Notes under the pieces: model-generated
The model's input: the letters and a program-made list of their open reading frames with translations, nothing else
What the model was told of the DNA's origin: nothing
Databases searched by the model: none
Made by a program: the position numbers and the translations under genes
Shown here: piece by piece, positions 29,534 to 38,593 of the stretch
How positions within the stretch are numbered: position 1 is the first letter of the stretch
How the letters are laid out: every line of letters begins with the position of its first letter
NCBI GenBank assembly: GCA_009780885.1
Contig: WQZF01000002.1
Coordinates: 35,885 to 99,884 of the forward strand
Length of the DNA: 64,000 bases
DNA from: Betaproteobacteria bacterium
GTDB taxonomy: Bacteria > Pseudomonadota > Gammaproteobacteria > Burkholderiales > Rhodocyclaceae
Direction: 5' to 3'

Positions 29534-30706
29534 TCAGATCAACTTCTGATGTTTCAGTTCCGTTTTCAGATAGGCATAGTAAATCGGCGCGGCGATAACG
29601 CCGGGAATCCCGAAGGCTGCTTCCATCAGCAACATCGCCAGCAACAATTCCCATGCTCGCGCCTTGATCCGCTGGCCGATGATCCGGGCATTGAGAAAAT
29701 ACTCGCCCTTGTGGATCAGCACCAGAAAGGTGAGCGACCCGAAGGCCACTGGCAGCGAGTGGCTCAGGCTGACGATCACGATGACTGTATTGGAAATCAG
29801 ATTGCCGATGACCGGCAGCAATCCGGCGATGAAAGTGAGGAAAATCATCGTCTTGGTCAGCGGCAGATGCACTCCGAAAAGCGGCAGCACCGCGACGAGA
29901 TAAAGCGTCGTGAAAACGGTGTTGATCGCCGAAATGCGTACCTGTGCAAAAACGATATTGCGAAACGCCGCCCCGAGTCCGGCGGCCCGTTCCGTCAGCA
30001 CCCGCGCCAGCGGCGCCTGTTGCTCATGCGGCAGTGTCTTGCACAATGAAACCATCGCGCCGATGATCATCCCGACCAGCATATGCGCCAAAGCGCGTCC
30101 CGCTTCCTTGCCTACGCCCTGCACTTCGCTGGCGTGAAGGCGCAACCAGCCGACGATAGTGGTCTGGAGATCCTCGGTTCTCTCCGGCAAATATTCGAGA
30201 ATCCACGCAGGGAGGGTATTGCGTGCGCCTTCGATGATTTCGGCCATTTTCTGCAATAGCGCGGGCAGATGTCCGGCGTCGCCGCGAAAAAAGGCAATGA
30301 CTCCCAGAATCAGCAAGCTGATCAGGCCAACCAGCAGTGCCGACAAACCGCCGAGAACGACCAGTTTGGCGCGTTCGTTGGAAAACAGGCGACGCAGGCC
30401 CGGCGCAAGCAAATGAACCAGTTCATGCACCAAAAGCCCGCCGAGCAGCGCAGCAAGCAAATGCAGGTGCAACACAAGAAAAAGCAGGACTGGCGCCGCG
30501 ATCCATGAAGCAATCCGGGCCATCCGAACCCGGGAGTTGGAATTTCCTCGCCAGGATCTGGAGGAGTTTCGGCGCTTGTTGCGCCATGCCTGCCCCGCGC
30601 CGCTGCGAATCGCGGAATCTGCGTCCGGGGGAGAAACCGCCAGCGGCGTCGCGGCGGAAGAAGCGTTCTCGGGGTTTGCAGCAGCGGGAAGCGAAGATGA
30701 AGGCAT
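29534..30706 (-). CDS. AI-2E/PerM-family membrane permease
   Basis: A 390-residue polytopic protein of the UPF0118/PerM family, with roughly eight membrane helices. The conserved C-terminal half includes GLLPVIGNLISNTVIVIVSL and FGIPGVIAAPIYYAYLK. Family members have been linked to autoinducer-2 export or Na+/H+ exchange; the substrate here cannot be stated. The first 60 residues are low-complexity and Ser/Arg-rich, so the true start may be the Met at residue 62 (MARIASWIAAP). Operon with asmA. Confidence 0.82.
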   Translation of the reverse strand: MPSSSLPAAANPENASSAATPLAVSPPDADSAIRSGAGQAWRNKRRNSSRSWRGNSNSRVRMARIASWIAAPVLLFLVLHLHLLAALLGGLLVHELVHLLAPGLRRLFSNERAKLVVLGGLSALLVGLISLLILGVIAFFRGDAGHLPALLQKMAEIIEGARNTLPAWILEYLPERTEDLQTTIVGWLRLHASEVQGVGKEAGRALAHMLVGMIIGAMVSLCKTLPHEQQAPLARVLTERAAGLGAAFRNIVFAQVRISAINTVFTTLYLVAVLPLFGVHLPLTKTMIFLTFIAGLLPVIGNLISNTVIVIVSLSHSLPVAFGSLTFLVLIHKGEYFLNARIIGQRIKARAWELLLAMLLMEAAFGIPGVIAAPIYYAYLKTELKHQKLI

Positions 30707-31026
30707 TGGGCGTCCGGCGCAAATGGGCTAAACCGCTTCAGGGTGGAGTAGTGCAAACCGCTTTGGGGCAGCTTGCGGAATCGTCACAATTTTCTAATTA
30801 TAAGTGAAATTATGGTGCGGTGCGGCAAATCTCTCTGAACTGCGTTTTTTTACGCCCGGGAGAGCGCTTTCGGGTTTTCCGTTTCATTGGTTCTGGAATA
30901 TTTTTGATTGGGTCATCCGTCCGCCAGGGATTGATTTTCAAGGGAGGCAGGATGCGCTTGAACGTCATCCCGCGCGGAGCGTAGCGGAGTCACAGGATCT
31001 GGATCCATCGCTTTGCGGAGGGCATA
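30707..31026. other. Intergenic region without a recognised gene
   Basis: 320 bp between the permease gene start and element copy 5. It holds a short GTCATCCCGCGCGGAGCGTAG stretch of the kind found dispersed in many genomes, but no coding frame with family features and no RNA gene was recognised. Confidence 0.5.
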
Positions 31027-31104
31027 ATTTTCTAAATTTAGTTAAAGAATGTTTCGCTACCGTACTTTGTTTTAGGTAAAAATTATTACAGTAATTTAGA
31101 AAAT
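31027..31104 (-). repeat. 78-bp inverted-repeat element, copy 5
   Basis: Inverted relative to copies 1-4: on the plus strand the core reads AATGTTTCGCTACCGTA, so one base of the CTACWGTAG palindrome has changed. Terminal repeats are perfect 12-mers. It begins 6 bp after the DUF2189 stop codon, as copy 2 does for the phosphatase gene. Confidence 0.88.
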
Positions 31105-31110
31105 CCTGGA

Positions 31111-31917
31111 TCAGAAAGGCAGGCCATCCTGCGCGGGAAAAAGCTTTTCATACAAAATCTCGGTAGCATAAGCCATGACCGGGAGGACGAAGAGGAGGAG
31201 GGGCAGGAAAATCGCCGCCGTCATGATGATTGCGGCGAGCAGGAAAGCCCAAAGGAAGCAGGGAAGGAAATTGTGGAATATCGCGCGTGCGCTGGCGCTC
31301 ACGGCGGAGACGAGCGTGGCGCGGCAGTCGATGGTGAGGGGAATTGCGAAAGCCGATACCACGAAGAGGATCGCTGCGAGCGCAGTCCCCATGAGGCTGC
31401 CCCAGAAATAGAACGCGAGATGCGGCGGGCGCAGCGGGATGAAGCTTTCCCATGCCAGCGGCAAATATTCACGGCCGATGACGAAGCTGTACACAGTGCC
31501 GATGTCGGTGATCCAGACGAGGAACATGAAGACGCAGAAAAAAGCCAGCGCCAGGAATGCCGGCGGGATGCGGAAAAAAGCCGCGAAGGCGTCGGCAAGA
31601 TGTGGCCTTGCCTGGGGGTTTCTTTCCTGGCGCGCGAGAACGAAAAATCCCGGCAGCGACACCGGCGCAATCAACAGGAATCCTCCGGCCAATCCCCAGA
31701 TCATTGGAGCCAGACCAAGACGGTGGACGAGCAAGTGGAGGAGGATGCCGGGAAGGACGAAAAATCCGGCAAGGATGAGGCTTGGGAGAAGGGTGCGGCG
31801 GAAGGAGGCAATTCCTTCCTCAATCGCAGAAAGCGGGGCGGTGAGCGCAATACGCTGCGACGACAATGAAAGCCCGAGGGAAGGGGATGAAGTTTCCGGG
31901 GTCATGGCGTTGTTCAT
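31111..31917 (-). CDS. DUF2189-like integral membrane protein
   Basis: A 268-residue protein with about six hydrophobic helices (LLPSLILAGFFVLPGILLHL and others), matching the layout of the DUF2189 family of uncharacterised inner-membrane proteins. Conserved family-like segments are the FAIPLTIDCRA and LPLLLFVLPVMAYATEILY regions. No enzymatic motif. The 21-bp gap after the response-regulator gene on the same strand suggests cotranscription. Confidence 0.68.
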   Translation of the reverse strand: MNNAMTPETSSPSLGLSLSSQRIALTAPLSAIEEGIASFRRTLLPSLILAGFFVLPGILLHLLVHRLGLAPMIWGLAGGFLLIAPVSLPGFFVLARQERNPQARPHLADAFAAFFRIPPAFLALAFFCVFMFLVWITDIGTVYSFVIGREYLPLAWESFIPLRPPHLAFYFWGSLMGTALAAILFVVSAFAIPLTIDCRATLVSAVSASARAIFHNFLPCFLWAFLLAAIIMTAAIFLPLLLFVLPVMAYATEILYEKLFPAQDGLPF

Positions 31918-31938
31918 ATAGGGCTGCCAAAGAGAGGA

Positions 31939-33276
31939 TTATGTCCAGATGGTCGTGGTGCTTTCCTGTTCGGTCAGACGTTGTTCCAGTTCGGAAAAAT
32001 CGGTTCCGGCATCGAGTTCATGATCGAGAAAACGCAACAAGGGCAGGATACGCTCGCCGAGGGCAAGAATATGCGGTCCGAGTGCATCGGTATGACCCGC
32101 CTTGAGAAGATGTGCGGCGCGATCCAATCCTATCGAGACAAGCGGGCGTCCGCTCGTCGAGCAACCGATGACGCGATTGCCGCCCATCGATTCGGCCTGG
32201 CGCATTCGCCTCAGTGCCAGGTCGAAGAGTTCTTCCGGCGCGTTGACCGTGTCCGTGGGGCTGTGCGCCAGTCCGACGCTGACCGAAAGTTTCAGCCGTT
32301 GCCCGTGTGTTCCGGGGACGGAGGCCACGCCGATGGCTTCGCGCAGCCGGTTGGCGAATTGCATGCAGGAGGATTCCGAGGTCTGCGGCGAGGCAATAGC
32401 GAAAACGCCTTCGATGAAGTGCCCGAAGCTGTCTTCCTTGCGCACCTTTTTGACCAGAAGGCGTGAGAGACGCAGCAAAAGCTGGTTGATCACCTTTTCG
32501 CCGACGCCTTCCCGCAGTTTCTGATAGGCGTCGAAACCGATCGTCAGGACGCTCAGTTCGCTGTTGTAGCGAAAGACGCGCGGAAGTGCCTGGCTGACTT
32601 GAAGTTCGAGATAACGGCGAGAAAAAAGCCCGGTTTCGGGGTCGACAATCTGTGAATCGCGCGGCGTTGCCATTTCCTGCAAGGCTTTGGGCGCCTCCTG
32701 CTCGTGCTGCGTCTGCGGAGCTTCGTGCTGCGTTTCGGTCGCTTTCTTTTCTTGCCGGGGGCTGGATATTTCTGGCTGAGGCTTGGGGGAAGGCGTCTCC
32801 TGGCTTGCTTTTGGCGTTTCCGGCTCGTGTATGTGTTCGGATGCTTTTTGCTGTGCCTTTTGCTTTTCCTGCGCTTGCTGCGCTTTGGACAGCAAGGCTT
32901 CGATCCGTGCAATGATTTCGGCGCTCGGGGTTCCCTTCGCGATGAAATCGGAAACACCGAGCGCTTTGGCGTGGTTGAGGACTTCTTCGTCCTCGTCGCC
33001 CGAAATCATCATGACAGGAAGATTTTTGAGACGCTTGTCGTCTGAGGAACGCAAGCGTTCGAGCAAGCCGAAACCGTCCAACTTGGGCATCGTCAGATCT
33101 GAAATCAGCAGCTGGATCGACGGGTCGAGCACCAGGGTTTGCCATGCGGCCTCGCCATCGACCTCTTCGCGGTAGTCGCACCGGTCGCGAATGCTCTTGA
33201 TGATCGATGCACGAACGATACGGGAATCATCCACAATCAAAATATGCGGTTTCGATGTTGGATCTTTTCCTTGCAT
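31939..33276 (-). CDS. Response regulator with degenerate GGDEF domain
   Basis: A 445-residue protein: an N-terminal receiver (residues 10-130) with acidic pocket VDD and phospho-acceptor Asp60 in LLISDLTMPKLDG; a Gln/Glu/Pro/Lys-rich linker (about 135-215); then a GGDEF-fold domain (about 215-375). The fold is evident from DPETGLFSRRYLE and LKLSVSVGLA. The active-site loop reads HFIEGVF instead of R-Y/F-GGDEF, so it should not make c-di-GMP. It could bind nucleotide or a partner. No histidine kinase gene is adjacent. The ribosome-binding site GAGGGAG precedes ATG 33276. Confidence 0.85.
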   Translation of the reverse strand: MQGKDPTSKPHILIVDDSRIVRASIIKSIRDRCDYREEVDGEAAWQTLVLDPSIQLLISDLTMPKLDGFGLLERLRSSDDKRLKNLPVMMISGDEDEEVLNHAKALGVSDFIAKGTPSAEIIARIEALLSKAQQAQEKQKAQQKASEHIHEPETPKASQETPSPKPQPEISSPRQEKKATETQHEAPQTQHEQEAPKALQEMATPRDSQIVDPETGLFSRRYLELQVSQALPRVFRYNSELSVLTIGFDAYQKLREGVGEKVINQLLLRLSRLLVKKVRKEDSFGHFIEGVFAIASPQTSESSCMQFANRLREAIGVASVPGTHGQRLKLSVSVGLAHSPTDTVNAPEELFDLALRRMRQAESMGGNRVIGCSTSGRPLVSIGLDRAAHLLKAGHTDALGPHILALGERILPLLRFLDHELDAGTDFSELEQRLTEQESTTTIWT

Positions 33277-33328
33277 ACTATCTCCCTCTGTAGAAATCCC
33301 TCCGGCTTCCTTGTTTTCTGGATCCGGA

Positions 33329-34318
33329 TTATCCGATTTCGACCACGGTACGACCGCGCACCTTCCCAGCCAGGAAATTCCCGAATTCGCCCGGCAGCGC
33401 TTCCAGCTTCACCGTGCGCACCATGTCGGCCAGATGCGGCGGCCTGAGATCGGTTGCCAGCCTCCGCCAGACTCCGCTGCGGTACGGTTCGCCGATATAG
33501 CCGGAATCGACGCCAAGCAGCGAGACGCCGCGCAGAATGAAAGGCATTACCGTGGTATTCAGTTTGATGGTAGAGGCATTGCCGATGCTGGCAATCGTGC
33601 CGGCCTGTTGCATCGTGCTGGCCATCCATGCCAGCACGTCGCCGCCGAGATTGTCGACGGCTCCGGCCCAACGCGCCTTGTCCAGCGGGCGGATCTTCGT
33701 CAGGTCGAGCGAATCGCGCAGCATGATTTCGGCAGCACCGAGCCGGAGCAGATAATCGCTTTCCGCTTCCTTTCCGGTCAGCGCCACGACGTGATAGCCG
33801 CGCTGTGCCAGCATATCGATCGCGAGGCTGCCGACGCCGCCCGTTGCGCCCGAAACGATGACCGGTCCCTTGTCCGGTCGTAATCCGTTTTCTTCCATGC
33901 GCACCACGCCCAACGCCGCAGTAAACCCGGCAGTGCCCAGCGCCATCGCGTCGAACAGGGACAGCTCCGCAGGCAGGGGCACGACCCAGCTGGCGGGAAT
34001 GCGAGCAATTTCGGCATAGCCGCCGTGGTGCGCAACGCCAATATCGAAGCTGGTGGCAATTACTTTCTGCCCGGCGCTGAAACGCGTGTCGGCGCTCTCG
34101 ATGATGGTGCCGCAAAGGTCGATGCCGCCGATACAGGGAAAACTGCGAATGATCTTGCCCGCGCCGGTTGCCGCCAGCGCATCCTTGTAATTGATGCTGG
34201 AATAGGCCACCTTGATCGTTACTTCGCCGGTGTCCAGATCCGATTCATTCATCATTGCAAGCCGGCTTTGTACCTTTCCTTCGATTTCTTCGATCAGATA
34301 TGCCTGAAAGGGGTTCAT
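33329..34318 (-). CDS. acuI: Acrylyl-CoA reductase-like oxidoreductase (YhdH/AcuI family)
   Basis: A 329-residue zinc-independent medium-chain reductase of the YhdH/YhfP family, whose AcuI members reduce acryloyl-CoA with NADPH. Evidence: SSINYKDALAATG near the N-terminus, PGIDLCG-like GGIDLCGTI, nucleotide-binding VSGATGGVGSLAID, and the C-terminal GRTVVEIG. Monocistronic by spacing. Physiological role in detoxifying acrylyl-CoA is inferred from the family. Confidence 0.87.
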   Translation of the reverse strand: MNPFQAYLIEEIEGKVQSRLAMMNESDLDTGEVTIKVAYSSINYKDALAATGAGKIIRSFPCIGGIDLCGTIIESADTRFSAGQKVIATSFDIGVAHHGGYAEIARIPASWVVPLPAELSLFDAMALGTAGFTAALGVVRMEENGLRPDKGPVIVSGATGGVGSLAIDMLAQRGYHVVALTGKEAESDYLLRLGAAEIMLRDSLDLTKIRPLDKARWAGAVDNLGGDVLAWMASTMQQAGTIASIGNASTIKLNTTVMPFILRGVSLLGVDSGYIGEPYRSGVWRRLATDLRPPHLADMVRTVKLEALPGEFGNFLAGKVRGRTVVEIG

Positions 34319-34343
34319 GGTTTATGCCTCCGGAAAAATCAGT

Positions 34344-34408
34344 CTACGCAGGATGGGTGTCGAGAAGCGAAACCTGTCGCAGGTTTTGCTCGTGGAAATG
34401 ATGGGTTC
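34344..34408. repeat. Decayed GTAGGATGGG-type palindrome
   Basis: CTACGCAGGATGGGTG...GAAGCGAAACC and AATGATGGGTT resemble the repeats at 4151-4240 and 5182-5273 but with many changes. An inner AAACCTG/CAGGTTT hairpin remains. Confidence 0.55.
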
Positions 34409-34821
34409 AAACCATTAAATCATACACGAGCCGCAAACCGTCAGAATGTGAAACGCGCGCCAGATTTTCGGCCTGACGTGATTTTAGATCCCGCCACAGG
34501 CGAATTCGCAACAGAAAAGGATCAAACAGCATGCCCAGCGGGAAAATACGCAGGAAAACCGCAGCGAAGAAACTCGTGGACAGAGGTGGGGCAAGCGTCG
34601 AGGCCAGTGGCAGGCGATGGCAAGGTGGAATGCGGCGCTGCAAAAGACCGATGGGACACCGGAGCCTCTTGCCTGCTGGGCAGCGCGGTCTTGGGCGAAC
34701 TCATCGACACGGGTGAGCCCGTGCGAGAGATTGCGCAACGCCACATTCCCCCCTTGCAAGGCTCGCGCTATCATTTTGCCTTTCTCACCTTTTGCCCTTC
34801 GCGGGCGCTTGGAAAATCATC
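34409..34821. other. Unassigned region upstream of guaA
   Basis: About 410 bp. Open frames exist on both strands but none has recognisable family features, a good ribosome-binding site or an end that suits the flanking genes. guaB, the usual neighbour, is absent. The AAGACCG/CGGTCTT pair (about 34643-34692) could close a structured RNA, but no known class fits. The guaA promoter must lie here but no clear boxes were found. Confidence 0.4.
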
Positions 34822-36396
34822 ATGTCGCCGCAAAAAACACACCAAAAAATCCTCATCCTCGATTTCGGTTCCCAGGTCACGCAGCTCATTGCCCGCCGCG
34901 TGCGTGAGCAGCAGGTCTATTGCGAAATTCACCCCTTCGATGTCGATGACCCCTTCGTGCGCGCCTTTGCGCCGCGCGGGATCATCCTCTCCGGCGGTCC
35001 CAACTCGGTCTATGCCGGTGAAAAATGGCGCGCGCCCGCCGCCGTCTTTGAACTCGGCGTGCCGGTGCTCGGCATCTGCTATGGAATGCAGGCAATGGCG
35101 ACGCAACTGGGCGGGCAGGTCGACTATTCGGACCAGCGCGAATTCGGATTCGCCGAAGTCCGCGCGCGCGGCCATTCAAAGCTCTTTTCCGGCATCCAGG
35201 ACCGCAGCAACGACGACGGACACGGCCTGCTCGAAGTCTGGATGAGCCACGGCGACAAAGTCACCGAACTGCCGCCGGGCTTCTCCCTCACCGGCAGCAG
35301 CGCGACTTGCCCCATCGCGGCAATGGCCGACGAGGCGCGCGGCTTCTACGGCGTGCAATTCCACCCGGAAGTCACGCATACCCTCAAGGGCAAGGAAATC
35401 CTCGCCCGTTTCGTGCATGAAATCTGCGGCTGCATCCACGACTGGAACATGCCCGACTACATCGCCGAATCCATCGCCGCGATCCGCGCGCAGGTCGGCG
35501 ACGAAGAAGTGATCCTCGGACTTTCCGGCGGTGTCGATTCCTCCGTCGCGGCGGCGCTCATCCATCGCGCCATCGGCGATCAACTGACTTGCGTCTTCGT
35601 CGACCACGGCCTCCTGCGCCTCAACGAAGCCGAACAGGTCATGCAGACCTTCGCCCGCAACCTCGGCGTAAAAGTCATCCACATCGACGCCAGCGAGCAA
35701 TTCATGCGGCATCTCGAAGGCATCAGCGACCCGGAACAGAAGCGCAAGATCATCGGCCGCGAATTCGTCGAAGTCTTCCAGCGGGAAGCCAGGAAACTCC
35801 CGAACGCCCGCTGGCTCGCGCAGGGCACGATCTACCCGGACGTAATCGAATCCGGATCGAAACATGCCAAGGCCCACACGATCAAAAGCCACCACAACGT
35901 CGGCGGTCTCCCGGAAACGCTCAACCTCAAGCTGCTCGAACCCCTGCGCGATCTCTTCAAGGACGAAGTGCGCGAACTCGGCGTCGCGCTCGGCCTGGCG
36001 CACGAAATGGTCTACCGCCACCCCTTCCCCGGCCCCGGCCTCGGCGTGCGCATCCTCGGCGCGCTCAACAAGGAATACGCCGACCTCCTGCGCCGCGCCG
36101 ACGCCATCTTCATCGACGAACTGCGCGCCTCCGGCTGGTACGAAAAAACCAGCCAGGCATTCGCGGTCTTCCTCCCGGTAAAAAGCGTCGGCGTCATGGG
36201 CGATGGCCGCACCTACGAATACGTCGTCGCCCTGCGCGCCGTCGAAACCCAGGACTTCATGACCGCCCACTGGGCCGAACTCCCGCACGCATTACTGGCG
36301 CGAGTCTCGAACCGGATCATCAACGAGGTTCGGGGAATCAACCGGGTTGTTTACGATATTTCAGGGAAACCGCCGGCGACGATTGAGTGGGAGTAG
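34822..36396 (+). CDS. guaA: GMP synthase (glutamine-hydrolysing)
   Basis: Aminates XMP to GMP. The 524-residue protein has the class I glutamine amidotransferase domain first (nucleophile Cys86 in GICYGMQ, HPEV triad histidine), then the ATP pyrophosphatase P-loop [11 protein letters not shown] and the C-terminal dimerisation domain ([15 protein letters not shown]). Start ATG 34822 (MSPQKTHQ). Downstream lies accessory DNA. Confidence 0.97.
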   Translation: MSPQKTHQKILILDFGSQVTQLIARRVREQQVYCEIHPFDVDDPFVRAFAPRGIILSGGPNSVYAGEKWRAPAAVFELGVPVLGICYGMQAMATQLGGQVDYSDQREFGFAEVRARGHSKLFSGIQDRSNDDGHGLLEVWMSHGDKVTELPPGFSLTGSSATCPIAAMADEARGFYGVQFHPEVTHTLKGKEILARFVHEICGCIHDWNMPDYIAESIAAIRAQVGDEEVILGLSGGVDSSVAAALIHRAIGDQLTCVFVDHGLLRLNEAEQVMQTFARNLGVKVIHIDASEQFMRHLEGISDPEQKRKIIGREFVEVFQREARKLPNARWLAQGTIYPDVIESGSKHAKAHTIKSHHNVGGLPETLNLKLLEPLRDLFKDEVRELGVALGLAHEMVYRHPFPGPGLGVRILGALNKEYADLLRRADAIFIDELRASGWYEKTSQAFAVFLPVKSVGVMGDGRTYEYVVALRAVETQDFMTAHWAELPHALLARVSNRIINEVRGINRVVYDISGKPPATIEWE

Positions 36397-36415
36397 ATCG
36401 AGGGGGGCTGGGGTC

Positions 36416-37276
36416 ATGAGTGAAACCAGGAACAAAATCAGGCTCTTTGAAGAAAGGCAAGTCCGCGCCATATGGGACGAAGAAGCCGAAAAATGGTGGC
36501 TTTCGGTCGTTGACGTTGTCGCGGTGTTGACCGGCAGCGACTATCAGGCTGCCCGCAAATATTGGAAAGTCTTGAAAGGCCGCTTGACGGCGGAGGGAAA
36601 TGAGTCGGTAACAAGTTGTTACCAACTGAAAATGCAAGCCGCCGACGGGAAATTCTATAAAACCGACGCCGCCGACACCGAGCAGGTGTTACGTCTTATC
36701 CAATCCATCCCAAGCAAAAAAGCCGAGCCGTTCAAGCGATGGCTTGCCAAGGTCGGGAACGAGCGTATTGACGAAAGCATTGACCCTGAATTATCCATTG
36801 AGCGTGCCATCCAGAACTATCGCCATCTGGGGTACAGCGAAAACTGGATCAACCAGCGTATCAAGTCCATTGAAGTCCGGAAGGCGCTGACGGACGAATG
36901 GGATAAAAGCGGCGTCAAGCAAGGAGAGGAGTACGCGACGCTGACCGATTTGATGAGTCGCACATGGAGCGGGATGAACACCCGCGAATACAGGCAATAC
37001 AAGGGATTGAAGAAGGAAAACCTGCGCGACAACATGACGAACATGGAACTGATTTTGAACATGTTCGCCGAAGCCGCCGCGACGGAAATTTCAATGGTTG
37101 AACAACCGGAGGGTTTCAACGAAAGCGCGAAAGTGGCCAGCCGTGGAGCAAATGCCGCGAAAGTTGCCCGCAAGCAGTTGGAAAAGGAAACGGGAAAATC
37201 TGCCGTCAGCAGACTGAACGCGAAGGATCTGGGGGCAAGACGTTTGCCGGATGGCAATGAAGGGGGGGGCGGATGA
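36416..37276 (+). CDS. Bro-N domain (phage antirepressor/DinD-like) protein
   Basis: A 286-residue protein with an N-terminal Bro-N-type DNA-binding domain (IRLFEERQVRAIWDEEAEKW, WLSVVDVVAVLT, ARKYWKVLK) and a helical C-terminal part with EPFKRWLAKVGNERIDE and SVEYATLTDLMSR-like GEEYATLTDLMSRTW. This matches prophage antirepressors and the DNA-damage-inducible DinD-like group. GGGGCTGGGG precedes the ATG at 36416. No other phage genes are present, so it is a lone accessory gene, 19 bp after guaA. Confidence 0.82.
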   Translation: MSETRNKIRLFEERQVRAIWDEEAEKWWLSVVDVVAVLTGSDYQAARKYWKVLKGRLTAEGNESVTSCYQLKMQAADGKFYKTDAADTEQVLRLIQSIPSKKAEPFKRWLAKVGNERIDESIDPELSIERAIQNYRHLGYSENWINQRIKSIEVRKALTDEWDKSGVKQGEEYATLTDLMSRTWSGMNTREYRQYKGLKKENLRDNMTNMELILNMFAEAAATEISMVEQPEGFNESAKVASRGANAAKVARKQLEKETGKSAVSRLNAKDLGARRLPDGNEGGGG

Positions 37277-37375
37277 TGTGGTTTGGGGGGATCAACCTGA
37301 GGTTCCCTCGGTTTTTCTGTAGAAATTTCGACTTGATCTGACAATAGGGCTTGCCAAGGATGCGGGAGAGGGCAA

Positions 37376-37597
37376 ATGACCTTGTTCTGGTTCGGAAGGT
37401 CGTCAGAGGACATGGAATCCGAGAGCGCTGCCGGGTTGGAAACCCGGCACAAGGGGGATGCGCCCGTCTTGTATCCGCCCAAACCTTCATGGGAATCCTT
37501 CATCGCCTTCGGCAAGGCAGATGCGGATTTTCTAAGCGAGCGACCCGATGTTATCGAGGAAGGCCGGTTCCATTCGACTTGTTCGGAATATTCTTGA
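37376..37597 (+). pseudogene. Remnant of a VapB-type antitoxin (C-terminal part)
   Basis: The 73-codon frame contains LYPPKPSWESFIAFGKADAD and FLSERPDVIEEGRF (about 37466-37570). This matches the C-terminal, toxin-binding part of VapB antitoxins. The expected N-terminal AbrB DNA-binding part is missing and replaced by unrelated sequence, and no vapC follows. Read as the leftover of a deleted vapBC locus. The segment 37277-37375 shows no gene. Confidence 0.6.
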
Positions 37598-37682
37598 TTG
37601 CAAATTGAATAACTCAAATTTTTAAGTCATTCTAACTGTTTTCAGATACACTACTCATGGAAACAGATAGGAGTCTTTTCAG

Positions 37683-38258
37683 GTGACAACCCTTCCCGCT
37701 TCGGCAATCACCCTTCGTGACGCCCGATCTCACGGTGTCCGCAAGGATCAGGTATACCGGATGCTGGAAACCGGAGAACTCGAACGCATCGGGCGCGGAG
37801 TGTTTGTCCGGCCCGGGGTAATCGATCCGGCCTTCGCGGCGCTGGTGGCGGCTTCCTTACTTCAGCCCCGGGCGACGCTCTGCCTGACGAGCGCATTGGT
37901 GTATCACGGGTTGAGCGACGCGGTTCCCGATATGTGCGATATCGCACTGCCGCGCCGCACCCGGTTTCCGGCGGGTTTCAAACATGTTGCGTGGCATCGG
38001 TTCGATATTGCGACTTTTGAGGTCGGACGTATCCGACTGGAGTCCGATCCAGAAATTCCCCTGTTTGGCTACTCTGCAGAACGCACGCTGGTGGATCACT
38101 TTCGTTTGGCGCATCGGGAGGGGGCGGATGTGGCAAATACCGCATTGAAACGCTGGCTGCGCGCACCGGGGCATCATGCCGCGAGCCTGCTCGCCATTGC
38201 CGCCCATTTCCCGCCTGTCTTACCCCGGCTCCGATGGACGCTGGAGGTGTTGACCTGA
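37683..38258 (+). CDS. Orphan AbiEi-type antitoxin/transcriptional regulator
   Basis: A 191-residue protein resembling AbiEi antitoxins of type IV systems. An N-terminal winged-helix segment (ITLRDARSHGVRKDQVYRML, then IGRGVFVRPG) is followed by the C-terminal domain with LTSALVYHGLSD, DIALPRR and SAERTLVDHF. AbiEi normally represses its own operon and is followed by the nucleotidyltransferase toxin AbiEii; here none follows, only element copy 6. The start is GTG at 37683, preceded by a GGAG ribosome-binding site. The upstream CTGTTTTC/GGAAACAG inverted repeat (about 37639-37668) might be its operator. Confidence 0.78.
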   Translation: MTTLPASAITLRDARSHGVRKDQVYRMLETGELERIGRGVFVRPGVIDPAFAALVAASLLQPRATLCLTSALVYHGLSDAVPDMCDIALPRRTRFPAGFKHVAWHRFDIATFEVGRIRLESDPEIPLFGYSAERTLVDHFRLAHREGADVANTALKRWLRAPGHHAASLLAIAAHFPPVLPRLRWTLEVLT

Positions 38259-38297
38259 AAATGGCAGTTGAATGTATGCACCAATCAACAGCCAAAA

Positions 38298-38373
38298 ATT
38301 CTAAATTACTGTAATAATTATTCAATAAAACTCACTACTGTAGCGAAACATTCTTTAAGTAAATTTAGAAAAT
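38298..38373 (+). repeat. 78-bp inverted-repeat element, copy 6
   Basis: 76 bp. The left end is ATTCTAAATT, two bases shorter than the standard ATTTTCTAAATT, while the right end is normal. Core CACTACTGTAGCGAAACATT. Lies 39 bp after the AbiEi stop codon. A GC-rich hairpin (38445-38474) lies further on toward the hemerythrin gene; no gene was found in 38259-38593. Confidence 0.88.
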
Positions 38374-38513
38374 TTGCCAAAGATTCTTGAAACGCATCGA
38401 AATTTTTCAAGCGGGGAGCTTGTGATGAAGACTTATCGAAACCTGCTTTCCCCCTTGCGCGTGGCGGGGGAAGCTAATTCATCAATCCGCTGGAATGACG
38501 AGAGGAAACAGGA

Positions 38514-38527
38514 TTGATTTTTATCAA
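38514..38527 (+). promoter_or_regulatory. FNR/ANR/DNR-type binding site upstream of hemerythrin
   Basis: TTGATTTTTATCAA is a perfect match to the FNR-family consensus TTGAT-N4-ATCAA. Its centre is 73 bp before the hemerythrin ATG, a spacing that allows activation. The anr gene in the same cluster (42731-43483) encodes a suitable regulator. Confidence 0.82.
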
Positions 38528-38593
38528 TGCCCATTCCGGCGCTCGCCACGAAAATTCCCGGCAGACTTTTATGGCCCAAAGGAAAGCGCCGTT

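Noticed and set aside
28187..30049. 620-codon frame opposite asmA and the permease gene
   Set aside because: Spans two genes and their gap on the other strand, with no domain.
34409..34821. RNase P RNA or tmRNA upstream of guaA
   Set aside because: The conserved GAGGAAAGTCCGGGC of RNase P RNA and the tRNA-like end of tmRNA are absent.
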